DNA of 5,425 nucleotides from Alphaproteobacteria bacterium (GTDB lineage Bacteria > Pseudomonadota > Alphaproteobacteria > Sneathiellales > Sneathiellaceae). The stretch's first letter is position 1; the number at the start of each line of letters is the position of its first letter. The notes beneath the pieces were generated by a model. It saw only the letters and a program-made list of their open reading frames with translations, made no database searches and was not told where the DNA came from. Positions 1 to 5,425 of this stretch are shown in pieces. Where the stretch lies: positions 1 through 5,425 of the forward strand of contig SBHH01000236.1 of the NCBI GenBank assembly GCA_006226265.1. The letters run 5' to 3'. Made by a program: the position numbers and the translations under genes.

Positions 1-147
1 AAAAGCATAAAAGATGTGAAATTCGCCCGAATGTGTTGTATCCGGGTCATATTTGATCTCGTGGTGGATATTGTGCAGCGAAAAACCTATGTATGGCCTG
101 AAAGCCGTGGTAGTGGGGGACAGGGTTTACGGTGACGGAACGAAATT

Positions 148-1944
148 GTGAGTGACAATTCAACCGGCCAGCGCGTGGTAGCTGCGGCAGCATACGGACG
201 GCTTTTGCGGGAGTTTGTTGCTCCTTACAAGGGACGGTTGTTCCTTGCGGTTGTCTTTATGATTGTAAGTGCCTTCACATCTGCGGCGACAGCCTTCGTG
301 ATGAAGCCGATTGTCGACAAGGTGTTTTTTGACAAGGATCCGGCCTTTGTTATTTACACCACGGCGGCAGTCATTATCATTTTCGCAGCCCGCGGGTTCG
401 CAACATATGGCCAGACCATTGTCATGGACTGGGTTGGCACGCGCGTTGTCTCGGATATCCAGCGGGTGTTATTTGGCAGGCTGATGCTGGCGGATCTTGC
501 CTGGTTCCATGATAATCCGACTGGCAAACTCATTTCCCGTTTCGTCTTCGATACGAATCAGCTGAAGACAGTGGCAACCCAGACACTTGTCGTCATGACG
601 AAAGACAGTTTGAGCGCCATATTCCTAGTGGCCTCGCTTTTCTTTTACGACTGGAAGATGGCACTTTTTATCCTGATTGCGCTGCCGCCAGGCTTTCTCG
701 CCATTCGCCAGCTTGGCAAGCGATCCCGCAAGGCGTCCAAGAAAGTGCTGGAGCAGACGGCGGACTTCAGTTCTTTCCTTGATGAAAATTTCCAGGGCAT
801 TCGTGTTGTCAAGGCCTATGGCCGGGAAGAGCAGGCGATGGAACAGGGGAAAGAGGTAATCGAGAATCGCTTTCATTTCCAGTTCAAGGCCTTACGGATT
901 GAGGCATCCAGCGGCCCAGTGGTCGAATCCCTCGCAGGACTTCTCATTGCCGGGGTGATTTTTTATGGTGCGAGCAGCGTGATTGCGGGAGAGACAACAC
1001 CCGGCACCTTCTTCGCCTTTATCACTGCCATCATGCTCGCCTATCAGCCGATCAAGAGTGTCGCGAAGATTTTCCCGCGCATGCAGACGGGCATTGCCGC
1101 GGCGCAGCGTATATTCGAACTTCTGGACATCGAGCATCGGATTATCAATAAGCCGCTGGCCGCGCCACTCGAATTCCACAAAGGCAAAGTCGAATTCAAC
1201 AACGTCCAATTCTCCTATAACCCGGATGAACCGGTTCTCAAAAGCATTTGCCTTACCATGGAGGCGGGAAAAAGGATTGCCCTTGTCGGCCCGTCCGGTG
1301 GAGGCAAATCGACCATCCTGAACCTGATCCCGCGGTTTTATGATGTTGAGGGCGGGGAAATTTTGATCGACGGCCAGGACGTGCGGGATGTAACGGTGGA
1401 TTCGCTCCGCCGGAAAATTTCGCTGGTCAGTCAGGATGTTTTCCTTTTCGACGATACAATTCGCGCCAACATTGCCTACGGCAGAGACAGCGCCAGCGAA
1501 GCGGATATTATCTCCGCCGCCAGGTCGGCGGCAGTGCATGAGTTTGTCTCCGCCCTGCCGGACGGATATGATACTCTGATCGGAAGTCACGGCGTGCGGC
1601 TCTCCGGCGGGCAGAAACAGCGTATCTCCATCGCCCGGGCGATGCTGAAGGATGCGCCGATCCTGCTGCTGGATGAGGCAACTTCGGCGCTTGATACGGA
1701 ATCTGAACGGAAAATCCAGATCGCCCTTAAAGAATTGATGAAGGGCCGCACCTCTCTTGTTATCGCGCATCGCCTGTCAACCATTCTTGATGCGGACATT
1801 ATCAATGTGGTGGTCGCAGGCAAGATCGTGGAGACCGGCAGCCATGATCAGCTTTTAAAGAAGGACGGGGTTTATGCCAGCCTGTATCAGAAGCAGTTCG
1901 CGCTTGATGACCGGATAACCCCATTTCGAGAAGTCAAAAGCTGA
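148..1944 (+). CDS. msbA: MsbA-like lipid A / LPS export ABC transporter, fused permease and ATPase
   Basis: A 598-residue half-transporter, close to the usual MsbA length of about 580-600, expected to work as an inner-membrane homodimer that flips lipid A-core to the periplasmic leaflet. The N-terminal half is membrane domain, with hydrophobic segments near residues 30-52, 67-92, 144-187 (a hairpin), 258-280 and 284-306. The exporter-type FHDNPTGKLISR stretch lies at 120-131. The C-terminal ATPase is complete: aromatic A-loop Tyr357, Walker A GPSGGGKST 381-389, Q-loop Gln429, signature LSGGQKQR 485-492, Walker B ILLLDE 505-510, D-loop SALD 513-516 and switch His541. Start: GTG at 148, preceded by an in-frame TGA at 133-135, with a weak CGGA Shine-Dalgarno 8 nt upstream; the first internal Met (residue 38) would delete part of the first membrane segment. 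The convergent GT9 neighbour supports an LPS role. Related exporters of drugs or other lipids share this architecture, so the substrate is inferred; the ABC exporter assignment itself is secure. Confidence 0.93.
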   Translation: MSDNSTGQRVVAAAAYGRLLREFVAPYKGRLFLAVVFMIVSAFTSAATAFVMKPIVDKVFFDKDPAFVIYTTAAVIIIFAARGFATYGQTIVMDWVGTRVVSDIQRVLFGRLMLADLAWFHDNPTGKLISRFVFDTNQLKTVATQTLVVMTKDSLSAIFLVASLFFYDWKMALFILIALPPGFLAIRQLGKRSRKASKKVLEQTADFSSFLDENFQGIRVVKAYGREEQAMEQGKEVIENRFHFQFKALRIEASSGPVVESLAGLLIAGVIFYGASSVIAGETTPGTFFAFITAIMLAYQPIKSVAKIFPRMQTGIAAAQRIFELLDIEHRIINKPLAAPLEFHKGKVEFNNVQFSYNPDEPVLKSICLTMEAGKRIALVGPSGGGKSTILNLIPRFYDVEGGEILIDGQDVRDVTVDSLRRKISLVSQDVFLFDDTIRANIAYGRDSASEADIISAARSAAVHEFVSALPDGYDTLIGSHGVRLSGGQKQRISIARAMLKDAPILLLDEATSALDTESERKIQIALKELMKGRTSLVIAHRLSTILDADIINVVVAGKIVETGSHDQLLKKDGVYASLYQKQFALDDRITPFREVKS

Positions 1945-1948
1945 TCCG

Positions 1949-2905
1949 TCAGGACGCGGTGCTAAGGGTGCGCCAGAATTCGTCGATTTCCGCCGAAACA
2001 TAATCGAAAGGCAGCGGTTCCGTGACCGAGCCGTCGGAATTTTCAATTCTGGTTACTGGCGTTTCGAGCGGATTGCTTCTCAAACAGAGTGATCTCTCGC
2101 CCCAGGGACCATAGACCTTGGGCTTGCCGATACCGAACAGTCCGACCGTCGGTATGCCGACGGCGACCGCCGTATGCATGAGGCCGGAATCATTGCCAAC
2201 GAAAAGTGTGCATTGCGAAAGGATCGCTGCCGCTTCCATCGGACTGGTCCTGCCGACCAGATTGATGACTTGATTTTCTGGTAAGGCATGGACGACAGGA
2301 AGCGCCTGTGCCTCTTCTCCCGGTGCGCCGAAAACGGCAATGCGCGCACCTTCAAGCACACTGCTAGGGCCGGTCAGATGACGGGCGAGCGCCAGATAAT
2401 TATCGAAATGCCATTGTTTCTTATAAAAATTGGCGGTCGGCGCAAGGGCGAGAACGGGGCGCGGATCATTCGCCGTTCCAAGCCATTGCCGGATTTTGGC
2501 AAGTTGCGCTTCACTCGGGATGATTTTTGGTGGCAGTGGATGATCGACCCCGATCAGTTCTGCATTTGCAACCACCTTGTGCAGATTGTCCTTGCCGCCT
2601 TTCCATATATGCCGGTGCCGGGCAGGGAGGAAGCCGAGAAGGGAGCTCCGAAAGTCAACAATGCGATGCCAGAAGACCGGGCCAAGGCGGAAGGCGGCCT
2701 CCGGCCAATGCAGGCTGAAGCGGCGCTTCGTGATCCCGATAACCCGTTGTACTCCGGGGATATCGGTAAAAATATCTTTCGGGATTGTGCCGCAAACGAC
2801 CGTAACGGCGCTGTCCGGCTCCTCCTTCAGAAGATGATGTAGCACGCCTGTTGTCAGGACAGCATCTCCCAACCGGTTCGAGGCAACAAATAAGGTTTGT
2901 TTCAT
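1949..2905 (-). CDS. Glycosyltransferase family 9 protein (ADP-heptose:LPS heptosyltransferase-like)
   Basis: A 318-residue cytoplasmic GT-B glycosyltransferase of the WaaC/WaaF/WaaQ family, which transfers heptose from ADP-heptose to the LPS inner core. The N-terminal lobe opens with a strand followed by NRLGDAVLTTGVL (10-22), the family's acceptor-side GD loop. The C-terminal lobe begins near residue 150 (VLALAPTANF), followed by KKQW (162-165), the family's usual Lys/Trp segment. The nucleotide-sugar motif GNDSGLMH is at 237-244, followed by GIPTVGLFG (250-258). Length is normal for the family. Start: ATG at 2905 with an AAAAGG Shine-Dalgarno and a 6-nt spacer. It is transcribed toward the msbA-like gene, with only 4 bp between the stop codons. 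Whether it is heptosyltransferase I, II or III, or uses another sugar, cannot be told from sequence alone. Family assignment is firm; the heptose donor is family knowledge. Confidence 0.9.
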   Translation of the reverse strand: MKQTLFVASNRLGDAVLTTGVLHHLLKEEPDSAVTVVCGTIPKDIFTDIPGVQRVIGITKRRFSLHWPEAAFRLGPVFWHRIVDFRSSLLGFLPARHRHIWKGGKDNLHKVVANAELIGVDHPLPPKIIPSEAQLAKIRQWLGTANDPRPVLALAPTANFYKKQWHFDNYLALARHLTGPSSVLEGARIAVFGAPGEEAQALPVVHALPENQVINLVGRTSPMEAAAILSQCTLFVGNDSGLMHTAVAVGIPTVGLFGIGKPKVYGPWGERSLCLRSNPLETPVTRIENSDGSVTEPLPFDYVSAEIDEFWRTLSTAS

Positions 2906-2979
2906 GAAAAACCTTTTGATACGGGGCAGGGCTAACGGCTACATATACGATTATGGCCATGGGCTCCATATTTTTGTTC

Positions 2980-3005
2980 CGCCTGACATCGTGCCGTTTC
3001 AGGCG
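2980..3005. repeat. Inverted repeat in divergent intergenic region (7-bp perfect arms)
   Basis: CGCCTGA at 2980-2986 is matched by its exact reverse complement TCAGGCG at 2999-3005, with a 12-nt spacer and arm centres 19 bp apart, about two helical turns. A T-rich run (2971-2978) lies left of it and eight A residues (3006-3013) lie right, so pairing could extend imperfectly outward. Neither strand has a T-run after the stem, so it does not look like an intrinsic terminator. It sits between the divergent starts at 2905 and 3057, a suitable place for an operator or a 5' UTR hairpin. Function is unproven. Confidence 0.45.
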
Positions 3006-3056
3006 AAAAAAAATCGAGGGAAGCTGGATGAGCTGCAAAACGGGAGAAGATGAAAA

Positions 3057-3578
3057 ATGCAAAAATACCGAATTTCCGGGAGCGGCGGGGCCTTTTTTAC
3101 CTGCTTCAAAATGGGCTTTCTTCTGCTTCTTCTCATGATTGTCGGCGCGGTGCCGGTACAGGCGGAACAGATGCGCCTCGCGATCACGGGCAAAATCACT
3201 TCCGAACACGGGGCGATCTATTACAGTCCCGGCGACCTTTCCGCCTCTACACCGACGGAGATTGTGACCAGCAGTCCTTGGACCGTTGGCAAGACCCGTT
3301 TCCGGGGTGTCCTCCTCCGCGATATCCTCAAAGGAGTTGATGCGCGGGGAACGAAGCTCAGAGCCACGGCGATTGATGGATATTCAGTTGAAATTCCGAT
3401 TTCGGATACCGAAAAATATGACGTGATCATTGCCTATAAAATGGACGGTGAATGGCTGGAGAATGAGGTTTATGCACCGTTCTGGATCATTTATCCCTAT
3501 GACAGCGACAAGAAGCTCGCGCAGGAGAAGTATTACAGCCGTTCCATCTGGCAACTGACAAAGCTGACTGTTGAATGA
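3057..3578 (+). CDS. Exported protein with molybdopterin-binding oxidoreductase-like domain, no Mo-ligating Cys
   Basis: A 173-residue protein. A long hydrophobic core at residues 20-31 followed by VPVQA gives a Sec signal peptide with probable cleavage after Ala36, so it should act in the periplasm. The mature part of about 137 residues carries hallmarks of the sulfite-oxidase-like molybdopterin-binding fold: FRGVLLRDIL (82-91), ATAIDGYSVEIPISD (103-117), PFWIIYP (141-147) and the terminal RSIWQLTKLTV (162-172). It is much shorter than true sulfite oxidases and has no cysteine after the signal peptide, so it lacks the thiolate that binds molybdenum in that family. It may be a sensor or accessory protein rather than an enzyme. 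Start: ATG at 3057 with GGGAG 10 nt upstream; the internal ATG at 3111 (Met19) would give a shorter signal peptide but has no visible ribosome site. Its stop overlaps an in-frame ATG of the phosphatase frame by four bases. The fold is fairly sure from motifs; no specific function is assigned. Confidence 0.8.
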   Translation: MQKYRISGSGGAFFTCFKMGFLLLLLMIVGAVPVQAEQMRLAITGKITSEHGAIYYSPGDLSASTPTEIVTSSPWTVGKTRFRGVLLRDILKGVDARGTKLRATAIDGYSVEIPISDTEKYDVIIAYKMDGEWLENEVYAPFWIIYPYDSDKKLAQEKYYSRSIWQLTKLTVE

Positions 3579-3580
3579 GC

Positions 3581-3585
3581 GGTGA
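3581..3585 (+). promoter_or_regulatory. Ribosome binding site deciding the cobC start
   Basis: GGTGA matches five bases of the anti-Shine-Dalgarno complement (AGGAGGTGA) and stands 7 nt before ATG 3593. The other in-frame ATG, at 3575, has no purine-rich site upstream of it. This favours initiation at 3593, just after the stop of the preceding gene at 3578, although reinitiation at the overlapping ATGA (3575-3578) cannot be excluded. Confidence 0.4.
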
Positions 3586-3592
3586 ATTGAGG

Positions 3593-4207
3593 ATGCGTCA
3601 CTGGTGGCTGATCCGCCATGCGCCAGTCAATACGGACAGGATCTATGGCCAGCTCGATATCGCGGCGGATTTTTCCGATACGGGCCGTATCAGCGAGCTG
3701 GCCCGCCAGTTGCCGACCGACGCCGATATCTATGTCAGCGACCTCAGTCGCTGTCAGGAGACGGCGCGGCATCTTCTGTCAGGCGTGGAAAAGGACACTC
3801 CCGCATATGAGATACGGCGGGATCTTCGCGAGCAGTATTTTGGCGATTGGCAGGGGAAAAATTATCGGGAAGTCGAGGAAGACGACCCTGAGGGTTATGC
3901 CGCATTCTGGCGGGCGCCTGCGACGATGCCGCCAGGCGGCGGGGAGAGCTTCGCTGACATGACAACGCGGATTGGCGCGGCGCTTGCCGATATCGCAGGC
4001 CGTGCTAAGGAGGAGAGCGTCGTCATCGTTGCTCATGGCGGGCCAATCCGCGCGGCGGTGGGTCTTGCGCTCGGCCTTTTGCCCGCGCAGATGCTGAATA
4101 TTGCCATTCATCCGCTATCGCTGACCCGTCTTACCTCCTTTGAAGGCGAGGGAGAGGTGAATTGGCGGATCGATTCCGTTAACGAGCAGGGAGCAATGTT
4201 GCCTTGA
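3593..4207 (+). CDS. cobC: Histidine phosphatase family protein, probable alpha-ribazole phosphatase CobC
   Basis: A histidine phosphatase (phosphoglycerate mutase superfamily) of 204 residues from ATG 3593, or 210 from ATG 3575. Numbered from 3593, the catalytic core is visible: Arg8-His9 in LIRHAPV, Arg53 in SDLSRCQETA, Glu80 in LREQYFGDWQG, the PPGGGESF loop (113-120) and the second histidine His148 in IVAHGGPIR. The first motif reads RHA where most of the family has RHG. Likely role: dephosphorylating alpha-ribazole-5'-phosphate, or the corresponding cobalamin phosphate, in nucleotide-loop assembly. The superfamily is broad, so this rests largely on the adjacent cobT gene. Start 3593 was chosen because it places the catalytic His nine residues in, as in typical members, and has a GGTGA site 7 nt upstream. 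It is packed against the exported-protein gene and probably co-transcribed with it. It converges on cobT with a 9-bp gap. Superfamily certain; CobC identity likely. Confidence 0.85.
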   Translation: MRHWWLIRHAPVNTDRIYGQLDIAADFSDTGRISELARQLPTDADIYVSDLSRCQETARHLLSGVEKDTPAYEIRRDLREQYFGDWQGKNYREVEEDDPEGYAAFWRAPATMPPGGGESFADMTTRIGAALADIAGRAKEESVVIVAHGGPIRAAVGLALGLLPAQMLNIAIHPLSLTRLTSFEGEGEVNWRIDSVNEQGAMLP

Positions 4208-4216
4208 GGGTCGGGT

Positions 4217-5233
4217 TTATTCTCCCGTTTCGCCGCTGACGCCCGCGTCGGCAAAGCTCGCCATGCCGTTATGGGCTGCAATAGCCCCTTTGACGATGCC
4301 GAGGGCGAGAGCGGCTCCCGATCCCTCACCGAGGCGCATCCCTAAGGAGAGGAGCGCCTCTTTCCCGAGATGTTGCAGCATTTTTTTGTGACCGGGTTCT
4401 GCCGAAACGTGAGCCGCGACGCAATGATCCAGGGCATGGGGGTTGAACTTGAACAGCACTGCCGCCGCGGCGCAGACGACGAACCCGTCCAGCAGGACAG
4501 GAATGTTCTTGTGACGGGCGGCAATGATAGCCCCTGCCACGGCAGCGATTTCCCTCCCTCCCAGATGTTGCAGGACTTTCAGCGGATCGCTCAAGATTTC
4601 CGCATGACGCGTGAGCGCGCAGTCGATCGCCGCCGCCTTTTTCTGAACACCGCTTGCGGGAACTCCGGTGCCGGGTCCTGCCCAGTCTATACCGGAGCCG
4701 CCAAACAGGGCGGTGGCAAGAGCAGCGGCCGAGGTCGTGTTGCCAATCCCCATTTCGCCCGTGATCAGGATATCAGCATCACCGCTGACTGCATCCCATC
4801 CGAATTGAAGGGCTTCTGCGCATTCTATCTCACTCATGGCGGAGGTTTTTGTGAAATCTTCGGTTGGATTATCGAGATTGAGCGGGTGTATCGAAAAACT
4901 TGCACCAAAAAGTGTGGCGAGTTGATTGATCGCAGCGCCTCCCGCCTCAAAATTGGCAACCATTTGTACCGTTACTTCCTGTGGGAACGCAGACACCCCT
5001 TGCGCGCAGACGCCGTGATTTCCGGCAAAGACGATAATCTGCGGACGATCACAGCTCGGCGGATGCTTGCCTTGCCATCCGGACATCCAGATTGCCAGTT
5101 CCTCAAGTCGGCCCAGTGCGCCCGTGGGTTTCGTCAAAACCGAATCGCGTGCCGTTGCCTTGTCAACAGAAAGAGAATCGGAAGACGGTAAGCTTTCAAG
5201 GCGGGTGCGGAAGGGATCCAGGGGAGACGGCAT
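4217..5233 (-). CDS. cobT: Nicotinate-nucleotide--dimethylbenzimidazole phosphoribosyltransferase CobT
   Basis: CobT transfers phosphoribose from nicotinate mononucleotide to 5,6-dimethylbenzimidazole, giving alpha-ribazole-5'-phosphate for the lower ligand of cobalamin; it is cytoplasmic. From ATG 5233 the protein has 338 residues, normal for alphaproteobacterial CobT. Motifs in order: LTKPTGALGRLEELA (33-47), AGNHGV (70-75), EMGIGNTTSA (160-169), GPGTG (186-190), GGREIAAVAG (225-234), PVLLDGF (245-251), SAEPGHKKML (277-286) and LGEGSGAAL (301-309). Glu160 and Glu303 match the conserved active-site glutamates of the family, the latter the presumed general base. Start: the frame is open back to TTG 5299 and also has ATG 5272, but the extra residues look unlike CobT, while ATG 5233 has a GGAA site 7 nt upstream and leads directly into the family's N-terminal helix. 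It converges on the probable cobC, its pathway partner. No cobalamin riboswitch is visible in its leader. Confidence 0.94.
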   Translation of the reverse strand: MPSPLDPFRTRLESLPSSDSLSVDKATARDSVLTKPTGALGRLEELAIWMSGWQGKHPPSCDRPQIIVFAGNHGVCAQGVSAFPQEVTVQMVANFEAGGAAINQLATLFGASFSIHPLNLDNPTEDFTKTSAMSEIECAEALQFGWDAVSGDADILITGEMGIGNTTSAAALATALFGGSGIDWAGPGTGVPASGVQKKAAAIDCALTRHAEILSDPLKVLQHLGGREIAAVAGAIIAARHKNIPVLLDGFVVCAAAAVLFKFNPHALDHCVAAHVSAEPGHKKMLQHLGKEALLSLGMRLGEGSGAALALGIVKGAIAAHNGMASFADAGVSGETGE

Positions 5234-5326
5234 CGGAGAATTCCAGACAGAAATGAAACAGAAGGCTGGCATTATCGAGGATGTGCCGGGCGATTGCAAT
5301 TGATGACACAGGATGATGCTGGAGAT

Positions 5327-5352
5327 AAGGAGGTATGTCGGAAATTAAATAG
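5327..5352 (+). other. Strong Shine-Dalgarno-like site with five-codon mini-ORF
   Basis: AAGGAGG (5327-5333) is the best ribosome-site match in the window. The next ATG (5335) is only one base away, closer than usual, and opens a frame that ends after five codons (M-S-E-I-K, TAG at 5350-5352). The same frame resumes with ATG 5356 two codons later. It could be a leader peptide, an interrupted gene start, or chance. Confidence 0.25.
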
Positions 5353-5355
5353 AAT

Positions 5356-5425
5356 ATGCCGGTTTTAGATTTTTATGGGAAGAATGGGCCATTATTTTCC
5401 GCCGTGCCAGATGATGCAATTATTT
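5356..5425 (+). CDS. Possible 5' end of an unidentified gene, cut by the window edge
   Basis: From ATG 5356 the frame stays open to the window end, 23 codons, beginning MPVLDFYGKNGPLF and continuing with a protein-like composition. It would be divergent from cobT. No family is recognised from so short a piece. Support is weak: there is no good ribosome site at a normal distance (AAGGAGG is 22 nt away), another frame (ATG 5375) is also open to the edge, and the stretch is richer in A and T than the neighbouring genes. It does not resemble the start of CobS, a common cobT neighbour. Confidence 0.25.
   Translation, partial: MPVLDFYGKNGPLFSAVPDDAII
5391..5419 (-). promoter_or_regulatory. Possible sigma70-type promoter upstream of cobT
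   Basis: On the minus strand TTGCAT (5419-5414) and AATAAT (5396-5391) are separated by exactly 17 bp. The -10 box matches consensus at five of six positions, the -35 box at three. It would give a leader of roughly 150 nt before ATG 5233 and would overlap the possible divergent reading frame on the plus strand. Consensus matches in AT-rich DNA are common, so this is only a candidate. Confidence 0.2.

Noticed and set aside
1..147. Possible ends of a gene left of msbA: plus-strand frames stopping at 54-56 and 133-135, and a minus-strand frame running off the left edge
   Set aside because: None gives a recognisable family. The minus-strand frame has no ATG, GTG or TTG start inside the window after its upstream stop. 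The pieces are too short to choose between.
892..1770. A 292-codon open frame on the minus strand
   Set aside because: It is antisense to the ATPase half of the msbA-like gene and rich in Arg and His with no domain, as expected for a shadow frame.
2288..2842. A 184-codon open frame on the plus strand
   Set aside because: It is antisense to the well-supported GT9 gene and has no recognisable family.
2916..2945. TTGATA with TACATA 18 bp downstream as a promoter for the exported-protein gene
   Set aside because: The -35 match is good but the -10 box matches only three of six consensus bases.
2655..3209. A 184-codon minus-strand frame spanning the divergent intergenic region
   Set aside because: It overlaps both the GT9 gene in another frame and the signal-peptide region of the exported protein, and its composition is not protein-like.
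4212..4230. CGGG...CCCG followed by TTT between cobC and cobT as a terminator
   Set aside because: The stem is only 4 bp and the T-run only three bases; too weak to call.
4370..5191. A 273-codon open frame on the plus strand
   Set aside because: It lies wholly antisense to cobT, whose protein carries every family motif; the plus-strand translation shows no recognisable domain.
5234..5299. N-terminal extension of CobT from TTG 5299 or ATG 5272
   Set aside because: The added residues do not resemble CobT, neither start has a good ribosome site, and ATG 5233 gives the usual length.
5300..5425. Cobalamin riboswitch upstream of cobT
   Set aside because: No B12-box-like sequence or matching stem arrangement is visible on the minus strand, and the space is short for this riboswitch class.

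Overview
The window looks like an ordinary housekeeping stretch of a Gram-negative, probably alphaproteobacterial, chromosome of moderate GC content. The evidence is a lipid A exporter-type ABC protein and a heptosyltransferase-family glycosyltransferase (both imply an LPS-type outer membrane), a secreted protein with a Sec signal peptide, and two genes for the lower ligand of cobalamin. The CobT length (338 aa from the preferred start) and the WWLIRHAPV-type start of the phosphatase resemble alphaproteobacterial members. The taxonomic call is inference, not a match.

Layout. Positions 1-147 hold no gene I can support. At 148-1944 (+) is an MsbA-like half-transporter with both membrane and ATPase domains. 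It converges, with a 4-bp gap, on a glycosyltransferase family 9 gene at 1949-2905 (-). A 151-bp divergent intergenic region (2906-3056) follows and contains a 7-bp perfect inverted repeat flanked by T- and A-runs. At 3057-3578 (+) is a small exported protein with a molybdopterin-binding oxidoreductase-like fold but no cysteine in its mature part. It lies directly against a histidine phosphatase, probably CobC (about 3593-4207, +; an in-frame ATG at 3575 overlaps the preceding stop). CobC converges, with a 9-bp gap, on cobT (4217-5233, -). From 5234 to the end lie the cobT leader, a strong Shine-Dalgarno-like AAGGAGG on the + strand with a five-codon mini-ORF, and a short + strand reading frame that runs off the window edge.

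How the genes relate. MsbA and the GT9 enzyme both fit LPS assembly: one flips the lipid A-core precursor across the inner membrane, the other adds core sugars on the cytoplasmic side. CobT and CobC act in sequence: CobT makes alpha-ribazole-5'-phosphate from dimethylbenzimidazole and nicotinate mononucleotide, and CobC is the phosphatase of the nucleotide-loop branch. The small exported protein has no obvious link to cobalamin, although its reading frame is tightly packed with cobC.

I found no mobile element, CRISPR array, tRNA, rRNA or cobalamin riboswitch, and nothing that clearly amounts to an undescribed system. The points most worth a second look are the cysteine-free oxidoreductase-like protein coupled to cobC, the inverted repeat in the divergent promoter region, and the stop-interrupted start region at the right edge.
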